Origin: Planctomycetota bacterium
GTDB taxonomy: Bacteria > Planctomycetota > Planctomycetia > Gemmatales > Gemmataceae
Direction of reading: 5' to 3'
Length of the DNA: 64,000 nt
NCBI GenBank assembly: GCA_021413735.1
Contig: JAIOPV010000196.1
Span: 1-64,000 of the forward strand
Below, in pieces: positions 51,447 to 59,499 of the stretch. The position numbers were made by a program, and so were the translations under genes. The notes under the pieces were generated by a model. It saw only the letters and a program-made list of their open reading frames with translations, had not been told where the DNA came from and made no database searches. Every line of letters begins with the position of its first letter. The first letter of the stretch is position 1.

Positions 51447-52445
51447 ATGACCAGATCAAAGCTGGCCCGTTTCGCTTTCACACTCATTGAATTACTGGTA
51501 GTGATTGCCATTATCGCGATTCTGATTGGGCTGCTGCTCCCAGCCGTTCAGAAAGTTCGCGAAGCCGCTGCACGCACAAAGTGCAGCAACAACTTGAAGC
51601 AAATGATGCTCGGGATGCACGCGTTCCACGATGTCGCCTCAAAATTGCCGCCGTCGTGCGCGAGAGCAACTGTTGGAGATGGTGGGGCGCCGTACGCGGC
51701 GGCGTACTGGTCGTACTTCCTCCTGCCGTACATCGAGCAAGGGCCACTTTACTCGTCGATCCCGACGACGCTCCCGCCAACGTGGTCAGGAACAACTCTC
51801 GCGGCACTTCAGGCAAACGTTCCGTCGTATCGCTGTGCTTCGACGACCGATCTCGACTCTTATGATGTGACCGAGGGAGGCACCACAATTACAGGTCGAA
51901 GGGCGGTCAGTTATGGAGTTGTGGTCAGCAGTTCCGTTGGGAATCCGACGACTCCGCCGGGCACGTACAACGGTTCGGGAGAAAACCACAACTACATGGA
52001 CGATCCCAGCATTTCACCCGGGCCCATCGGATCGTACGGCATGAAGCTGATCCATCCGCGGTTCGACGGCGTCTTCAACCAGGGATCTGAAACGAAACTG
52101 TTGGATATCTCGGATGGCACGAGCAACACGGTTGGTATTGGTGAGCGTTACCGTCGCTTTGCGACTGGCTTCAATCCGGGTGGTGGTTCTTGCGGCGGCT
52201 ACTGGGGTGTTGGTGGTCCATCAGCACAGAATGAACACTCGCAGTTCAGCGGTTCGCTCGGCATTCCCATTAACGGGGGTTCGGGCGACTCCATTCTGTT
52301 CACAGGATTCAGTTCCCGACACACGGGCGGGGCGAACTTTGCGATGATGGATGGGGGTGTTCGTTTCCTCCGCGATAGCACGACCGACAACAACCGCCGG
52401 GGTCTTGCAACGAAGGCGGGCGGAGAAACGACGACCGACGACTGA
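51447..52445 (+). CDS. DUF1559 protein with prepilin-type N-terminus, second copy
   Basis: The 332-residue protein shares the leader [19 protein letters not shown] and KVREAAARTKCSNNLKQMML with the copy at 43127. It differs in the middle and ends with HTGGANFAMMDGGVRF, the H-X9-DG signature. The upstream 239 bases are AT-rich like those before the other copy. No lipoprotein gene follows here; a degenerate receiver gene lies convergent 131 bases beyond. Surface pseudopilin-like role is inferred from the family. Confidence 0.95.
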   Translation: MTRSKLARFAFTLIELLVVIAIIAILIGLLLPAVQKVREAAARTKCSNNLKQMMLGMHAFHDVASKLPPSCARATVGDGGAPYAAAYWSYFLLPYIEQGPLYSSIPTTLPPTWSGTTLAALQANVPSYRCASTTDLDSYDVTEGGTTITGRRAVSYGVVVSSSVGNPTTPPGTYNGSGENHNYMDDPSISPGPIGSYGMKLIHPRFDGVFNQGSETKLLDISDGTSNTVGIGERYRRFATGFNPGGGSCGGYWGVGGPSAQNEHSQFSGSLGIPINGGSGDSILFTGFSSRHTGGANFAMMDGGVRFLRDSTTDNNRRGLATKAGGETTTDD

Positions 52446-52576
52446 TCTGGAATTGTTGTGATAACGAGATAAGGTGGCGCAGACTTTGGCCTGTGCCACC
52501 ATATCCACCGGAAACCTTGCCTTTCTGAGTTACGGCCTTGAGCACTGCCACGACGGCGCCCAAGGGGATTCCGCGG

Positions 52577-52966
52577 TCACGCGACGACCGCGTTCACAAG
52601 TTTGCCCGCACCATCGGTTTCAGCCACAAACGCAGCGCCAACGAACTTCGCGAATCGCTCAGCTTCGGGCGTTCGCGTTGCGCCAACCAGCACGACCTTG
52701 AGTTTCCGTTTCGTCGCTCGCAGTTTCGCTGCCACGAGGTAGCCACTTTCCCCGTCCAGCCCGACCGGCAACACAACAACGCTCGGCTTGCGAGCTATCA
52801 CAGCGCAGGCGAGATCGTCGCTGGTGGGCACATTCAGCACGTCCCAGTCGAGCTTGCGAAGTTGATCCGATACGGAAGCGCAGCCGACCTTTCCGACGAG
52901 AACTGCGCGTGGTTTGCGAGCCGTTGCGATTCCCATAAATGCACCAAGAACTCGTTTGTCGCTCAT
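52577..52966 (-). CDS. Receiver-like domain protein lacking the phospho-acceptor
   Basis: The start at 52966 has GGAGG about 7 bases upstream. The 129-residue protein has the alternating fold of a response regulator receiver (PRAVLVGKVGCASVSDQLRK, LACAVIARKPSVVVLPVGLD, KLKVVLVGATRTPEAERFAK, FVGAAFVAETDGAGKLV). At the end of strand 3, where receivers have LLD with the phosphorylated Asp, it reads VVVLPVGLDG, so proline replaces the Asp. The acidic pair after strand 1 is also missing. It is probably a phosphorylation-independent pseudo-receiver; no output domain is present. Confidence 0.65.
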   Translation of the reverse strand: MSDKRVLGAFMGIATARKPRAVLVGKVGCASVSDQLRKLDWDVLNVPTSDDLACAVIARKPSVVVLPVGLDGESGYLVAAKLRATKRKLKVVLVGATRTPEAERFAKFVGAAFVAETDGAGKLVNAVVA

Positions 52967-53312
52967 ATTCGTTGCCTCCATCGCACGCATCAGAACCTGA
53001 CACACCGCTCTGTGAAGATGTTCGCGTTGAAGCCCTGTAACTTGCGCGGTTCAGGCCAGATATTTTGCGGTCGCTGGCCCCGTTGAAATACTGTCTCAAT
53101 CGGTTTCTGCTTGTCATCACGCGAAGACACGACTAGAAACCAGTTTCCGGAACCGCACCTTTCACCGATAAAGACTTCTCGCGAAGTTCAGGGAAGATAC
53201 ACGATTGGTGTTCGGGTGTCCATGATCGTTGCGACCCCTCCCGTCTTTCGTGTGTTCAACCGCCGCGGTAACCGTAACCCTCGGAATTGCCCTTTCTCCC
53301 GGAGCGACACAC
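52967..53312. other. Divergent intergenic region with no gene seen
   Basis: These 346 bases separate the pseudo-receiver from the isomerase gene. Frames crossing it are short and have no coding character. Promoters for both genes should lie here. A ribosome site GGAGCG (53301-53306) precedes the ATG at 53313. No conspicuous repeat is present. Confidence 0.5.
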
Positions 53313-54257
53313 ATGGCAAAGGCACGTATCTCGATCGGCACTTGGGCGTATTTGTTCAACCAGGAAAAGCCGACCACCGACTTCCACACGATCCTGCACA
53401 AGCTGCAAGATCTTGGCTACGACGGCGTCGAACTTGGCAGCTTCGGGCCGCACCCAAGCCCTGCGTCGCACCCGACGAAGGCAAGCCGAGCGAAGCTCAA
53501 GAAGGAAATCGCCGACCATAACCTTTCGCTGTCGGGCATCGCCATCGACCTGTGGGCGTTCAAGACGCCTGGCACTTCGATCATGGACGAAACGCCTTCG
53601 GCATACCTGACGGCCTTCCTCGGCTGGTGTGCGTTCGCGGCCGATCTCGACGTGAAGACGATCCGCGTTGATACGGTGATCGCCCCGGATTACTTCCAGA
53701 AAGACCCGGAAGGCATCAAGATCGGCACGGAAGCGGGCATGGAGCGCATCGCGAAGGTGTGGGACAAGGCGAGCAAGATGGCGGCCGACTATGGCATGAA
53801 CATCTGCTGGGAGTTCGAGCCCGGGTTCGCGTTCAACAAGCCGAGCGAAATCATTCAGCTTGTGGACTGGGTTCGCGGCAAGGGGAACAACAACTTCGGC
53901 GTGTTGTACGACACCTGCCACGCTCACATGTGTGCCGTGGTTGGTGCGAATCAGGCTGGCGAGAAGGAAACGCTTCCCGGTGGCGAGTTGGAACTGCTCG
54001 AACGGCTCAAGGGGAAGATCACGCACGTTCACGTCATCGACAGCGACGGCAGCTTGAACGAGCACAACACGTCAACGCACAATCCTTTCGGCACAGGCAA
54101 ACTGAACTTCGATCAGCTTGCACCGGCGTTGCGGAAGTGTGGCGTTCCGCACGAGTGGTGGTGCGTCGATTTGTGCTTCTGGCCGGACGCCTGGCAAGTG
54201 ACCGCCGACAGCAAGAAGTACCTCGACAAGCTCCGCGAGAAGTATGCCGCCGTGTGA
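53313..54257 (+). CDS. Sugar phosphate isomerase/epimerase, cytoplasmic
   Basis: The start at 53313 (MAKARISIGTWAYLF) follows GGAG; an upstream ATG at 53229 adds a non-conserved tail. The 314-residue TIM barrel has KLQDLGYDGVELGSFGPHPS, LSLSGIAIDLWAF, KTIRVDTVIAPDYF, MNICWEFEPGFAFNKPSEI, FGVLYDTCHAHMCAVVG and ITHVHVIDSDGSL, with the family's Glu, Asp and His metal ligands. It is one of three paralogs in the window with clearly different sequences. No signal peptide. The substrate is unknown. Confidence 0.88.
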   Translation: MAKARISIGTWAYLFNQEKPTTDFHTILHKLQDLGYDGVELGSFGPHPSPASHPTKASRAKLKKEIADHNLSLSGIAIDLWAFKTPGTSIMDETPSAYLTAFLGWCAFAADLDVKTIRVDTVIAPDYFQKDPEGIKIGTEAGMERIAKVWDKASKMAADYGMNICWEFEPGFAFNKPSEIIQLVDWVRGKGNNNFGVLYDTCHAHMCAVVGANQAGEKETLPGGELELLERLKGKITHVHVIDSDGSLNEHNTSTHNPFGTGKLNFDQLAPALRKCGVPHEWWCVDLCFWPDAWQVTADSKKYLDKLREKYAAV

Positions 54258-54276
54258 TAGATTGAATCCTGGCGAG

Positions 54277-54296
54277 CGGGGGGCGAGAGCCCCCCG
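54277..54296. repeat. CGGGGGGC hairpin between isomerase and Uma2 genes
   Basis: Eight-base perfect arms CGGGGGGC and GCCCCCCG enclose GAGA. It lies 20 bases after the isomerase stop. No T run follows, so it is a REP-like hairpin or an RNA-stabilising 3' end rather than a typical terminator. Confidence 0.5.
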
Positions 54297-54324
54297 AGTT
54301 TCTCCTGCAATGAGGACTTCACGG

Positions 54325-54981
54325 ATGGCCGTCGCGATTGAAACTCCCACAGAATCATTTGCAGATTTGCATGCTCGACTTGGTGGGGTGCCGTTGAGCC
54401 GTATTCGCCTCAAGCCGGCACCTGGTACGGCGACCGAGGAAGATCTTTTGCGAGCACGAAAGCCCGTTTGCGAATTGGTTGATGGTGTTCTCGTGGAGAA
54501 AGCGGTGGGAACAGCAGAATCTCTGCTTGCGGGCTACATTCTGCGTTTGCTTTGGGTGCATGTCGAACCTGACGACCTCGGTGTAGTTCTTGGAGCGGAT
54601 GGGCACTTGCGACTGGCACCAGGTCAAGTCAGGGCACCGGATGTAAGTTTCGTTCCTTGGTCGTCATTTCCCAACGGTGAATTACCAGAAGACGAAGCAT
54701 ATTGGTCGGTTGCTCCGACGCTTGCAATTGAAGTTCTGAGTTACACGAATACCGCAGCTGAGATCGAACGCAAACTGGGCGAACTTTTCACCGCTGGTTG
54801 CAAGCTCATCTGGATCATTGATCCACGAACGAAGACAGCCAAGGTTTACACGTCACTGAAGCGGTTCAAGGAACTCGACGAAACCGGCGTCCTCGACGGC
54901 GGGAAGGTGCTGCCGGGGTTCAAATTGCCGCTCGCCGACCTGTTCGCCGTCGGCAAACCTCGCAAGAAGAAGCCGCGTTGA
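54325..54981 (+). CDS. Uma2/DUF820 family protein, PD-(D/E)xK endonuclease-like
   Basis: The ATG at 54325 has GAGGA 8 bases upstream; 54310 is the alternative. The 218-residue protein shows the Uma2 core: CELVDGVLVEKAVGTAESLL, the catalytic Asp block VRAPDVSFVPW, the E..S-type strand APTLAIEVLSYTNTAAEIER, KLGELFTAGCKLIWIIDP and a basic tail KPRKKKPR. The family has the restriction endonuclease-like fold and is abundant in cyanobacteria and planctomycetes with no settled function. Its bases look less GC-rich than neighbours. Confidence 0.9.
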   Translation: MAVAIETPTESFADLHARLGGVPLSRIRLKPAPGTATEEDLLRARKPVCELVDGVLVEKAVGTAESLLAGYILRLLWVHVEPDDLGVVLGADGHLRLAPGQVRAPDVSFVPWSSFPNGELPEDEAYWSVAPTLAIEVLSYTNTAAEIERKLGELFTAGCKLIWIIDPRTKTAKVYTSLKRFKELDETGVLDGGKVLPGFKLPLADLFAVGKPRKKKPR

Positions 54982-55076
54982 CGCTTCCGTTTCGCTCGGT
55001 ATCCGTTGCCGAAAGGGTCGTCACTTCGCATAACGCGCTGTAGCGAGCCTCTCATCACCCCACGGTTCGGGCCGGA

Positions 55077-55796
55077 ATGCACCGGGCGCATCATCGTTGG
55101 TGGAGTCCGTCACTCCATCGGGACATGGAATTGCTGGAGTTCGGCCACGGCGGCGCGAGAGTCATCGCGTTCCCCACGTCTCGCGGTCGGTTCTTCGAGT
55201 GGGAAGATCACGGAATGCCCCGTGCGCTCTCGCACCTGCTCGACAATGGCCACCTGCACCTCACCTGCGTTGATGCGGTCGATGGCGAAAGCTGGTACGC
55301 CTACCACAAACACCCCGGCGACCGCGCCTGGCGACACGAACTGTACACCCGCTATATCGTTGATGAAGTGTTGCCGTGGACGCACTGGCGCAACAACCAC
55401 CCATACTCTATCTTCACCGGCGCGAGCTTCGGTGCGTTCCACGCTCTGTCAATTGGCCTGCGAAACCCCGACAAGGTGAACCGCATCCTGAGCATGAGCG
55501 GTCTCGTCGATATCCGTGGCTTCCTCGGCGGATTCCACAACGAGACAGTCTATTTCCAGAACCCCGTTGAGTTCATCCCGAACGAACACGACCACTGGCG
55601 ACTTGAGCAACTTCGCCGACAGGATGTCATTCTCGCGGTGGGCAACGGCGATCGGCTCCTTCACCAGAACCGCGAACTCTCGGGCCAACTGTGGAGCAAG
55701 GGTATCGGCAACGCCTTCCGCGAATGGGATGGCTTCTCACACGATTGGCCGGTGTGGCACAAGATGGTGAACATGTACATCGGCGGGCATGATTAA
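55077..55796 (+). CDS. Alpha/beta-hydrolase esterase of an amidoligase operon
   Basis: The 239-residue protein is a COG4947-like esterase: WWSPSLHRDMELLEFGHGGA, FPTSRGRFFEWEDHGMPRAL, the nucleophile elbow GASFGAFHALSIGL, and the late GFSHDWPVWHKMV with the catalytic His. The family is often encoded beside ATP-grasp ligases, where it may hydrolyse or transfer an ester of the product. Here it is first of four same-strand genes with gaps of 57, 57 and 108 bases. No signal peptide, so it acts in the cytoplasm. Confidence 0.85.
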   Translation: MHRAHHRWWSPSLHRDMELLEFGHGGARVIAFPTSRGRFFEWEDHGMPRALSHLLDNGHLHLTCVDAVDGESWYAYHKHPGDRAWRHELYTRYIVDEVLPWTHWRNNHPYSIFTGASFGAFHALSIGLRNPDKVNRILSMSGLVDIRGFLGGFHNETVYFQNPVEFIPNEHDHWRLEQLRRQDVILAVGNGDRLLHQNRELSGQLWSKGIGNAFREWDGFSHDWPVWHKMVNMYIGGHD

Positions 55797-55810
55797 CGTT
55801 CTGAATCCTC

Positions 55811-55840
55811 GTTTAGCCGCGACGCGAAGCGGAGCGCTCA
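55811..55840. repeat. REP-like hairpin in the amidoligase operon (family A)
   Basis: Begins GTTTAGCCGCG and continues ACGCGAAGCGGAGCGCTCA, nearly the inverse of 29751-29776. It fills most of the 57-base gap between esterase and ATP-grasp genes. Confidence 0.6.
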
Positions 55841-55853
55841 CCTGAAGGCAACA

Positions 55854-56771
55854 ATGAAGAAAGTCGGCGTCATTGTCGGTCGCGAGTGGTCGTTCCCACC
55901 GAAGTTCATCGAAGAGGTGAACCGGCGAGATAAGGGCGTCGTCGCGGAATTCGCCCGCCTCGGCGGCACCCGTATGGACGAGAAGATTCTATACGACGTT
56001 CTCGTTGATCGCATCTCGCACGAGGTACCCTATTATCGAAGCTATCTTAAACATGCCGTTCTCGAAGGCGTGACAGTTATCAACAACCCGTTCATGTGGA
56101 CGGCTGACGACAAGTTCTTCGGTGCCTCGCTGTGTGCGAAACTTGGCCTTGGACACCCCAAGACAGCGGTGCTGCCGAACAAGGATTATGTGCCCGGAAT
56201 CGTGAAGACCGAGAGCCTTCGCAATCTCGTCTACCCGATGGATTGGCAAGCAATCATCGACTACGTCGGGTTGCCGTGCATTCTCAAGGACGCCCACGGC
56301 GGCGGCTGGCGTGGCGTCTATGTCTGCCACAGCATCGAGGAACTGATTCGATACTACGACGGCTCCGGGCTGCTCACGATGATCGCTCAGGAGTTTATCA
56401 AGTGGGATCAGTATGTCCGCGTGATGTGTATTGGTCAGGATGTTGTGTTGCCGATGCCGTATGATACGCACAACCGCAAATATATTCCCGATCCGAACTA
56501 TTTGACCCCAGCGCTCTATAAGCGAGTCGCGGCGGATTCACTCAAGCTGGTGCAGGCTCTCGGCTACGACATGAACACGGTCGAATGGGCGATCAAGGAC
56601 GGCGTGCCGTATGCGATCGACTTCATGAATCCGGCCCCGGACATGGACCTTAACTCGCTGACGCCGGAATACTTTGGTTGGGTCGTCGAGAAGATGGCCG
56701 ATCTCGTCATCGACCGGGCACTCAACCCGAAGCCGCAGATCAAGGATTTGCGGTGGAGCAAACTATTCTAA
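55854..56771 (+). CDS. RimK-like ATP-grasp ligase
   Basis: The 305-residue protein is an ATP-grasp carboxylate-amine ligase: KKVGVIVGREWSFPPKFIEE at the start, AKLGLGHPKTAVLPNKDYV, the nucleotide-binding LPCILKDAHGGGWRGVYVC, LTMIAQEFIKWDQYVRVMCI, and the metal-binding end VPYAIDFMNPAPDMDLNSL. The family forms amide or peptide bonds through an acyl phosphate. The asparagine and aspartate of the metal site are present (DFMNPAPDMD). It is the first ligase of the operon. Acceptor and donor are unknown; an amino acid or small acid is likely. Confidence 0.88.
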   Translation: MKKVGVIVGREWSFPPKFIEEVNRRDKGVVAEFARLGGTRMDEKILYDVLVDRISHEVPYYRSYLKHAVLEGVTVINNPFMWTADDKFFGASLCAKLGLGHPKTAVLPNKDYVPGIVKTESLRNLVYPMDWQAIIDYVGLPCILKDAHGGGWRGVYVCHSIEELIRYYDGSGLLTMIAQEFIKWDQYVRVMCIGQDVVLPMPYDTHNRKYIPDPNYLTPALYKRVAADSLKLVQALGYDMNTVEWAIKDGVPYAIDFMNPAPDMDLNSLTPEYFGWVVEKMADLVIDRALNPKPQIKDLRWSKLF

Positions 56772-56782
56772 CCTAACTCATT

Positions 56783-56812
56783 GTTTAGCCGCTGCCCCGC
56801 CGGGGTGGCCGC
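56783..56812. repeat. REP-like hairpin in the amidoligase operon (family A), second
   Basis: GTTTAGCCGCTGCCCC begins at 56783, and GCCCC-GCC-GGGGT follows as hairpin. It lies between the two ATP-grasp genes and ends 17 bases before the start at 56829. Confidence 0.6.
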
Positions 56813-56828
56813 TTCACATGGGGAACGC

Positions 56829-58184
56829 ATGTCCGACGCTATCACCAGCTATCACGATCTGCTCGCCTCCGATTCGGCACTCGCGTTTGACTCGCAGGCC
56901 GCGCTGGAACAAGCTCAGAAGAATCGCGGGCTGATGTTCGGCACACGGCCCATTTGCAGCGTGTTACGTCCGCGATTCCTCACGCACACGCAGTACAAAT
57001 TCCTGCAAGACACCGTGAAGGGGCTGCTTCCCGCGTTCCAGAAGACCTACGACCGAGCCCTCGGCGACGCCGACTTCCGCACGCAGTTCAAGCTCACGCC
57101 ATACGAAGAAGAACTCCTGGTGATCAACCCGGGTTACCGCGACCCGAGCCCCACAAGCCGTTTCGATTCGTTCTTCGTCTCGAACGAGGAACTGCTGTTC
57201 ACCGAGTTCAACACCGAAACGCCCGCCGGGGCCGGATACTCCGATTCGCTCGCCGAAGTCTTCTACGGTATGCCCGTGTTTCAGGAGTTCCAGCGGAACT
57301 ACCACGTCTTCCCGCTGCCCGCAAAGCCAGGCGTTTTGCACGCCTTGATGGGTTCGTTCAAGCAGTGGCAGGGGAACACTTCCCAGCCGCCGCGAATCGC
57401 CATCCTCGACTGGCGTGAGGTGCCAACGTTCAGCGAATTCGTGATCTTCTACGACTATTTCAAGGCGATGGGCATTGAGGTTCGCATCGTCGATCCGCGG
57501 GACTGCGAATTCCGCGACGGCAAACTCATGGCCGGCGACTACCACATCACCCTGATTTACAAGCGTGTGCTCATCACCGAACTGCTCGACCGTGGCGGTA
57601 TCGAGCATCCCGTTGTGTTGGCGGTTCGTGCCGGTGCGGTGTGTATGGTGAACTCGTTCCGCAGCAAGATTCTCTTCAAGAAGGCGTCGCTCGCGGTGCT
57701 CTCGGACGAACGCAACGAGAGCATGTTCACTGCGGATGAGTTGCTTGCACTTCGGAGACACATCCCTTGGACGCGAGTGATGGAACAGCGGATGACAGTT
57801 GCCCCCAACGGCAGTGACATTGAGTTGCTTCTCTGGACGATGGGCAACAAGGACAATCTCGTGTTGAAGCCGAACGACGATTACGGCGGGCACGGTATCA
57901 CGCTCGGCTGGACGGTCGATGAAGAGCAATGGGGCAAGGCAGTCTCGGCTGCGCTGGACACGCCGCACGTCGTGCAGTGGAAGGTTCGCCTGCCCAGCGA
58001 GGCGTTTCCGAGCGTCGAGAACGGCACGCTTCACGTCATTGATCGAATGCTCGACACGAATCCGTATGTGGCGTTCGGCTCGTACATGCACGGCTGCCTG
58101 ACACGCATCTCGACGGACCCACTCGTGAACGTGACTGCGGGCGGCGGCTCAACGGTCCCCACGTTCTTGGTGGAAGAACGCTGA
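56829..58184 (+). CDS. Circularly permuted ATP-grasp-like protein
   Basis: The start at 56829 is preceded by GGGGA; the frame upstream is translated repeat. The 451-residue protein resembles COG2308-type circularly permuted ATP-grasp enzymes: EELLVINPGYRDPSPTSRFD, LFTEFNTETPAGAGYSDSLA, IAILDWREVPTFSEFVIFYD, VRIVDPRDCEFRDGKLMAGD, LVLKPNDDYGGHGITLGW and VVQWKVRLPSEAFP. The DNLVLKPNDDYGGHG loop is the nucleotide-binding part, found late in the chain as expected for the permuted fold. It may ligate a second unit to the product of the upstream ligase. Confidence 0.85.
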   Translation: MSDAITSYHDLLASDSALAFDSQAALEQAQKNRGLMFGTRPICSVLRPRFLTHTQYKFLQDTVKGLLPAFQKTYDRALGDADFRTQFKLTPYEEELLVINPGYRDPSPTSRFDSFFVSNEELLFTEFNTETPAGAGYSDSLAEVFYGMPVFQEFQRNYHVFPLPAKPGVLHALMGSFKQWQGNTSQPPRIAILDWREVPTFSEFVIFYDYFKAMGIEVRIVDPRDCEFRDGKLMAGDYHITLIYKRVLITELLDRGGIEHPVVLAVRAGAVCMVNSFRSKILFKKASLAVLSDERNESMFTADELLALRRHIPWTRVMEQRMTVAPNGSDIELLLWTMGNKDNLVLKPNDDYGGHGITLGWTVDEEQWGKAVSAALDTPHVVQWKVRLPSEAFPSVENGTLHVIDRMLDTNPYVAFGSYMHGCLTRISTDPLVNVTAGGGSTVPTFLVEER

Positions 58185-58186
58185 CT

Positions 58187-58288
58187 CGTGTTTGGTGTTT
58201 CGTGTTTTGTGTTTAGGATTGAAACGTCCTCCTTCTCGCTGGTGTGATCGTCTTTTGACAAAACACTAAACACCCAACACAAAACACG
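58187..58288. repeat. GTGTTT-unit hairpin (type S), copy 3
   Basis: The left arm (58187-58215) is built of GTGTTT-like units and the right arm (58258-58288) of the inverse; CGTGTTTTGTGTT at 58201-58213 pairs exactly with 58276-58288. It fills the 108-base gap between the permuted ATP-grasp and GCS2 genes. Confidence 0.7.
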
Positions 58289-58292
58289 ACCT

Positions 58293-59402
58293 ATGAAAGC
58301 CCCATCGCTCACGCTCGGGATCGAGGAAGAGTACCAGATCATCGACCCCAACACGGGGGAGTTGAAGTCGTTCATCACGCAGATGCTCGAAGAAGGTAAG
58401 CTCGTTCTCAAGGAACAGATCAAAGCCGAGTTGCATCAGTCGATGGTTGAGGTTGGCACAGAGATTTGCCGCACGCCAGCCGACGCACGAACCGAGTTGG
58501 TGAAGTTGCGTCGCTCGATCACCGAGTTGGCTGGCCGTCACGGGTTGGTCATCGCGGCAGCAGGCTCGCACCCGTTCTCGAACTGGGAAAAGCAGGAAAT
58601 CACGCCGTTCGAGCGCTATCTCGGCGTGCAGAACGACATGCAGGATCTCGCCCGGCAACTGCTCATCTTCGGCACACACGTTCACATCGGCATCGAAGAT
58701 CGCGACTTCCTCATCGACGCGATGAACGTGGCTCGCTACTTCGCGCCGCACATTCTGTGCTTGTCCACGTCGTCGCCGTTTTGGTCGGGCCGTCAAACGG
58801 GGCTGAAGTCGTATCGGTCGATCATCTTTCGGCACTTCCCGCGGTCGGGCATTCCGCCGTTCTTTCAGAACTGGTCGGAGTACGACGGAATGGTGAGCAC
58901 GATGGAACGCACCAAGTGCATTCCGGACGGCTCGAAGATCTGGTACGACGTGCGGCCCAATCACCGCTATCCGACGCTCGAATTTCGCATCTGCGATGTC
59001 TGCACGAAGGTCGAAGAAGCTGTGTGCATCGCGGCACTCTTCCAGGCAATCATTGCGAAGCTCTGGAAACTGCGGCGCGATAACCTCACGTTCCGTGTCT
59101 ATCCGACGGAGTTGATTGAAGAGAACAAATGGCGTGCGGTGCGGTATGGCCTCGACGGGAAGTTACTCGATCTCGGCAAGGATCAGGAAGTGCCGGTTCG
59201 CGAGCTGATTCACGAACTGATCGACTGGTTCCTGCGAGACGTGATTGACGAACTCGGCACTCGTAAGGAGATCGAGTACGCTTACAAGATCATGGAAGGC
59301 GGCTCCAGCGCCGACCGGCAGCTAAAGATTTTCGAGCAGGCTGGCAGCACGCGAGCGGTGGTCGATCAGCTCGTTCGTGAGACGCAGGAAGGCGTTTCTT
59401 GA
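58293..59402 (+). CDS. Carboxylate-amine ligase, GCS2/YbdK family
   Basis: The 369-residue protein belongs to the glutamate-cysteine ligase type 2 family: LTLGIEEEYQIIDPNTGELK, LHQSMVEVGTEICRTPADAR, AAAGSHPFSNWE, LLIFGTHVHIGIEDRDFLID, FWSGRQTGLKSYRSIIFRHF, and IWYDVRPNHRYPTLEFRICD. The Glu and His residues of the glutamine-synthetase-like fold are all present. E. coli YbdK has weak gamma-glutamylcysteine activity, but the operon setting with two ATP-grasp ligases and an esterase points to another peptide-like product. It is the last ligase of the operon. Confidence 0.93.
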   Translation: MKAPSLTLGIEEEYQIIDPNTGELKSFITQMLEEGKLVLKEQIKAELHQSMVEVGTEICRTPADARTELVKLRRSITELAGRHGLVIAAAGSHPFSNWEKQEITPFERYLGVQNDMQDLARQLLIFGTHVHIGIEDRDFLIDAMNVARYFAPHILCLSTSSPFWSGRQTGLKSYRSIIFRHFPRSGIPPFFQNWSEYDGMVSTMERTKCIPDGSKIWYDVRPNHRYPTLEFRICDVCTKVEEAVCIAALFQAIIAKLWKLRRDNLTFRVYPTELIEENKWRAVRYGLDGKLLDLGKDQEVPVRELIHELIDWFLRDVIDELGTRKEIEYAYKIMEGGSSADRQLKIFEQAGSTRAVVDQLVRETQEGVS

Positions 59403-59403
59403 G

Positions 59404-59488
59404 AAGTCGTAAAGTCGTAAAGTCGAAAACAGACATTCGGCTCTTGGTCCCCGACTTTATGACTTTCGACGTTACGACTTTACGACTT
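59404..59488. repeat. GTCGTAAA-unit hairpin (type S), copy 4
   Basis: Arms 59404-59428 and 59464-59488 are inverse over 25 bases with one mismatch, and are made of AAGTCGTA-like tandem units. It fills the 97-base gap after the GCS2 gene. Confidence 0.8.
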
Positions 59489-59499
59489 GGAGGTGAGCC

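Noticed and set aside
56964..58091. 375-codon minus frame opposite the permuted ATP-grasp gene
   Set aside because: Antisense shadow with no motif.
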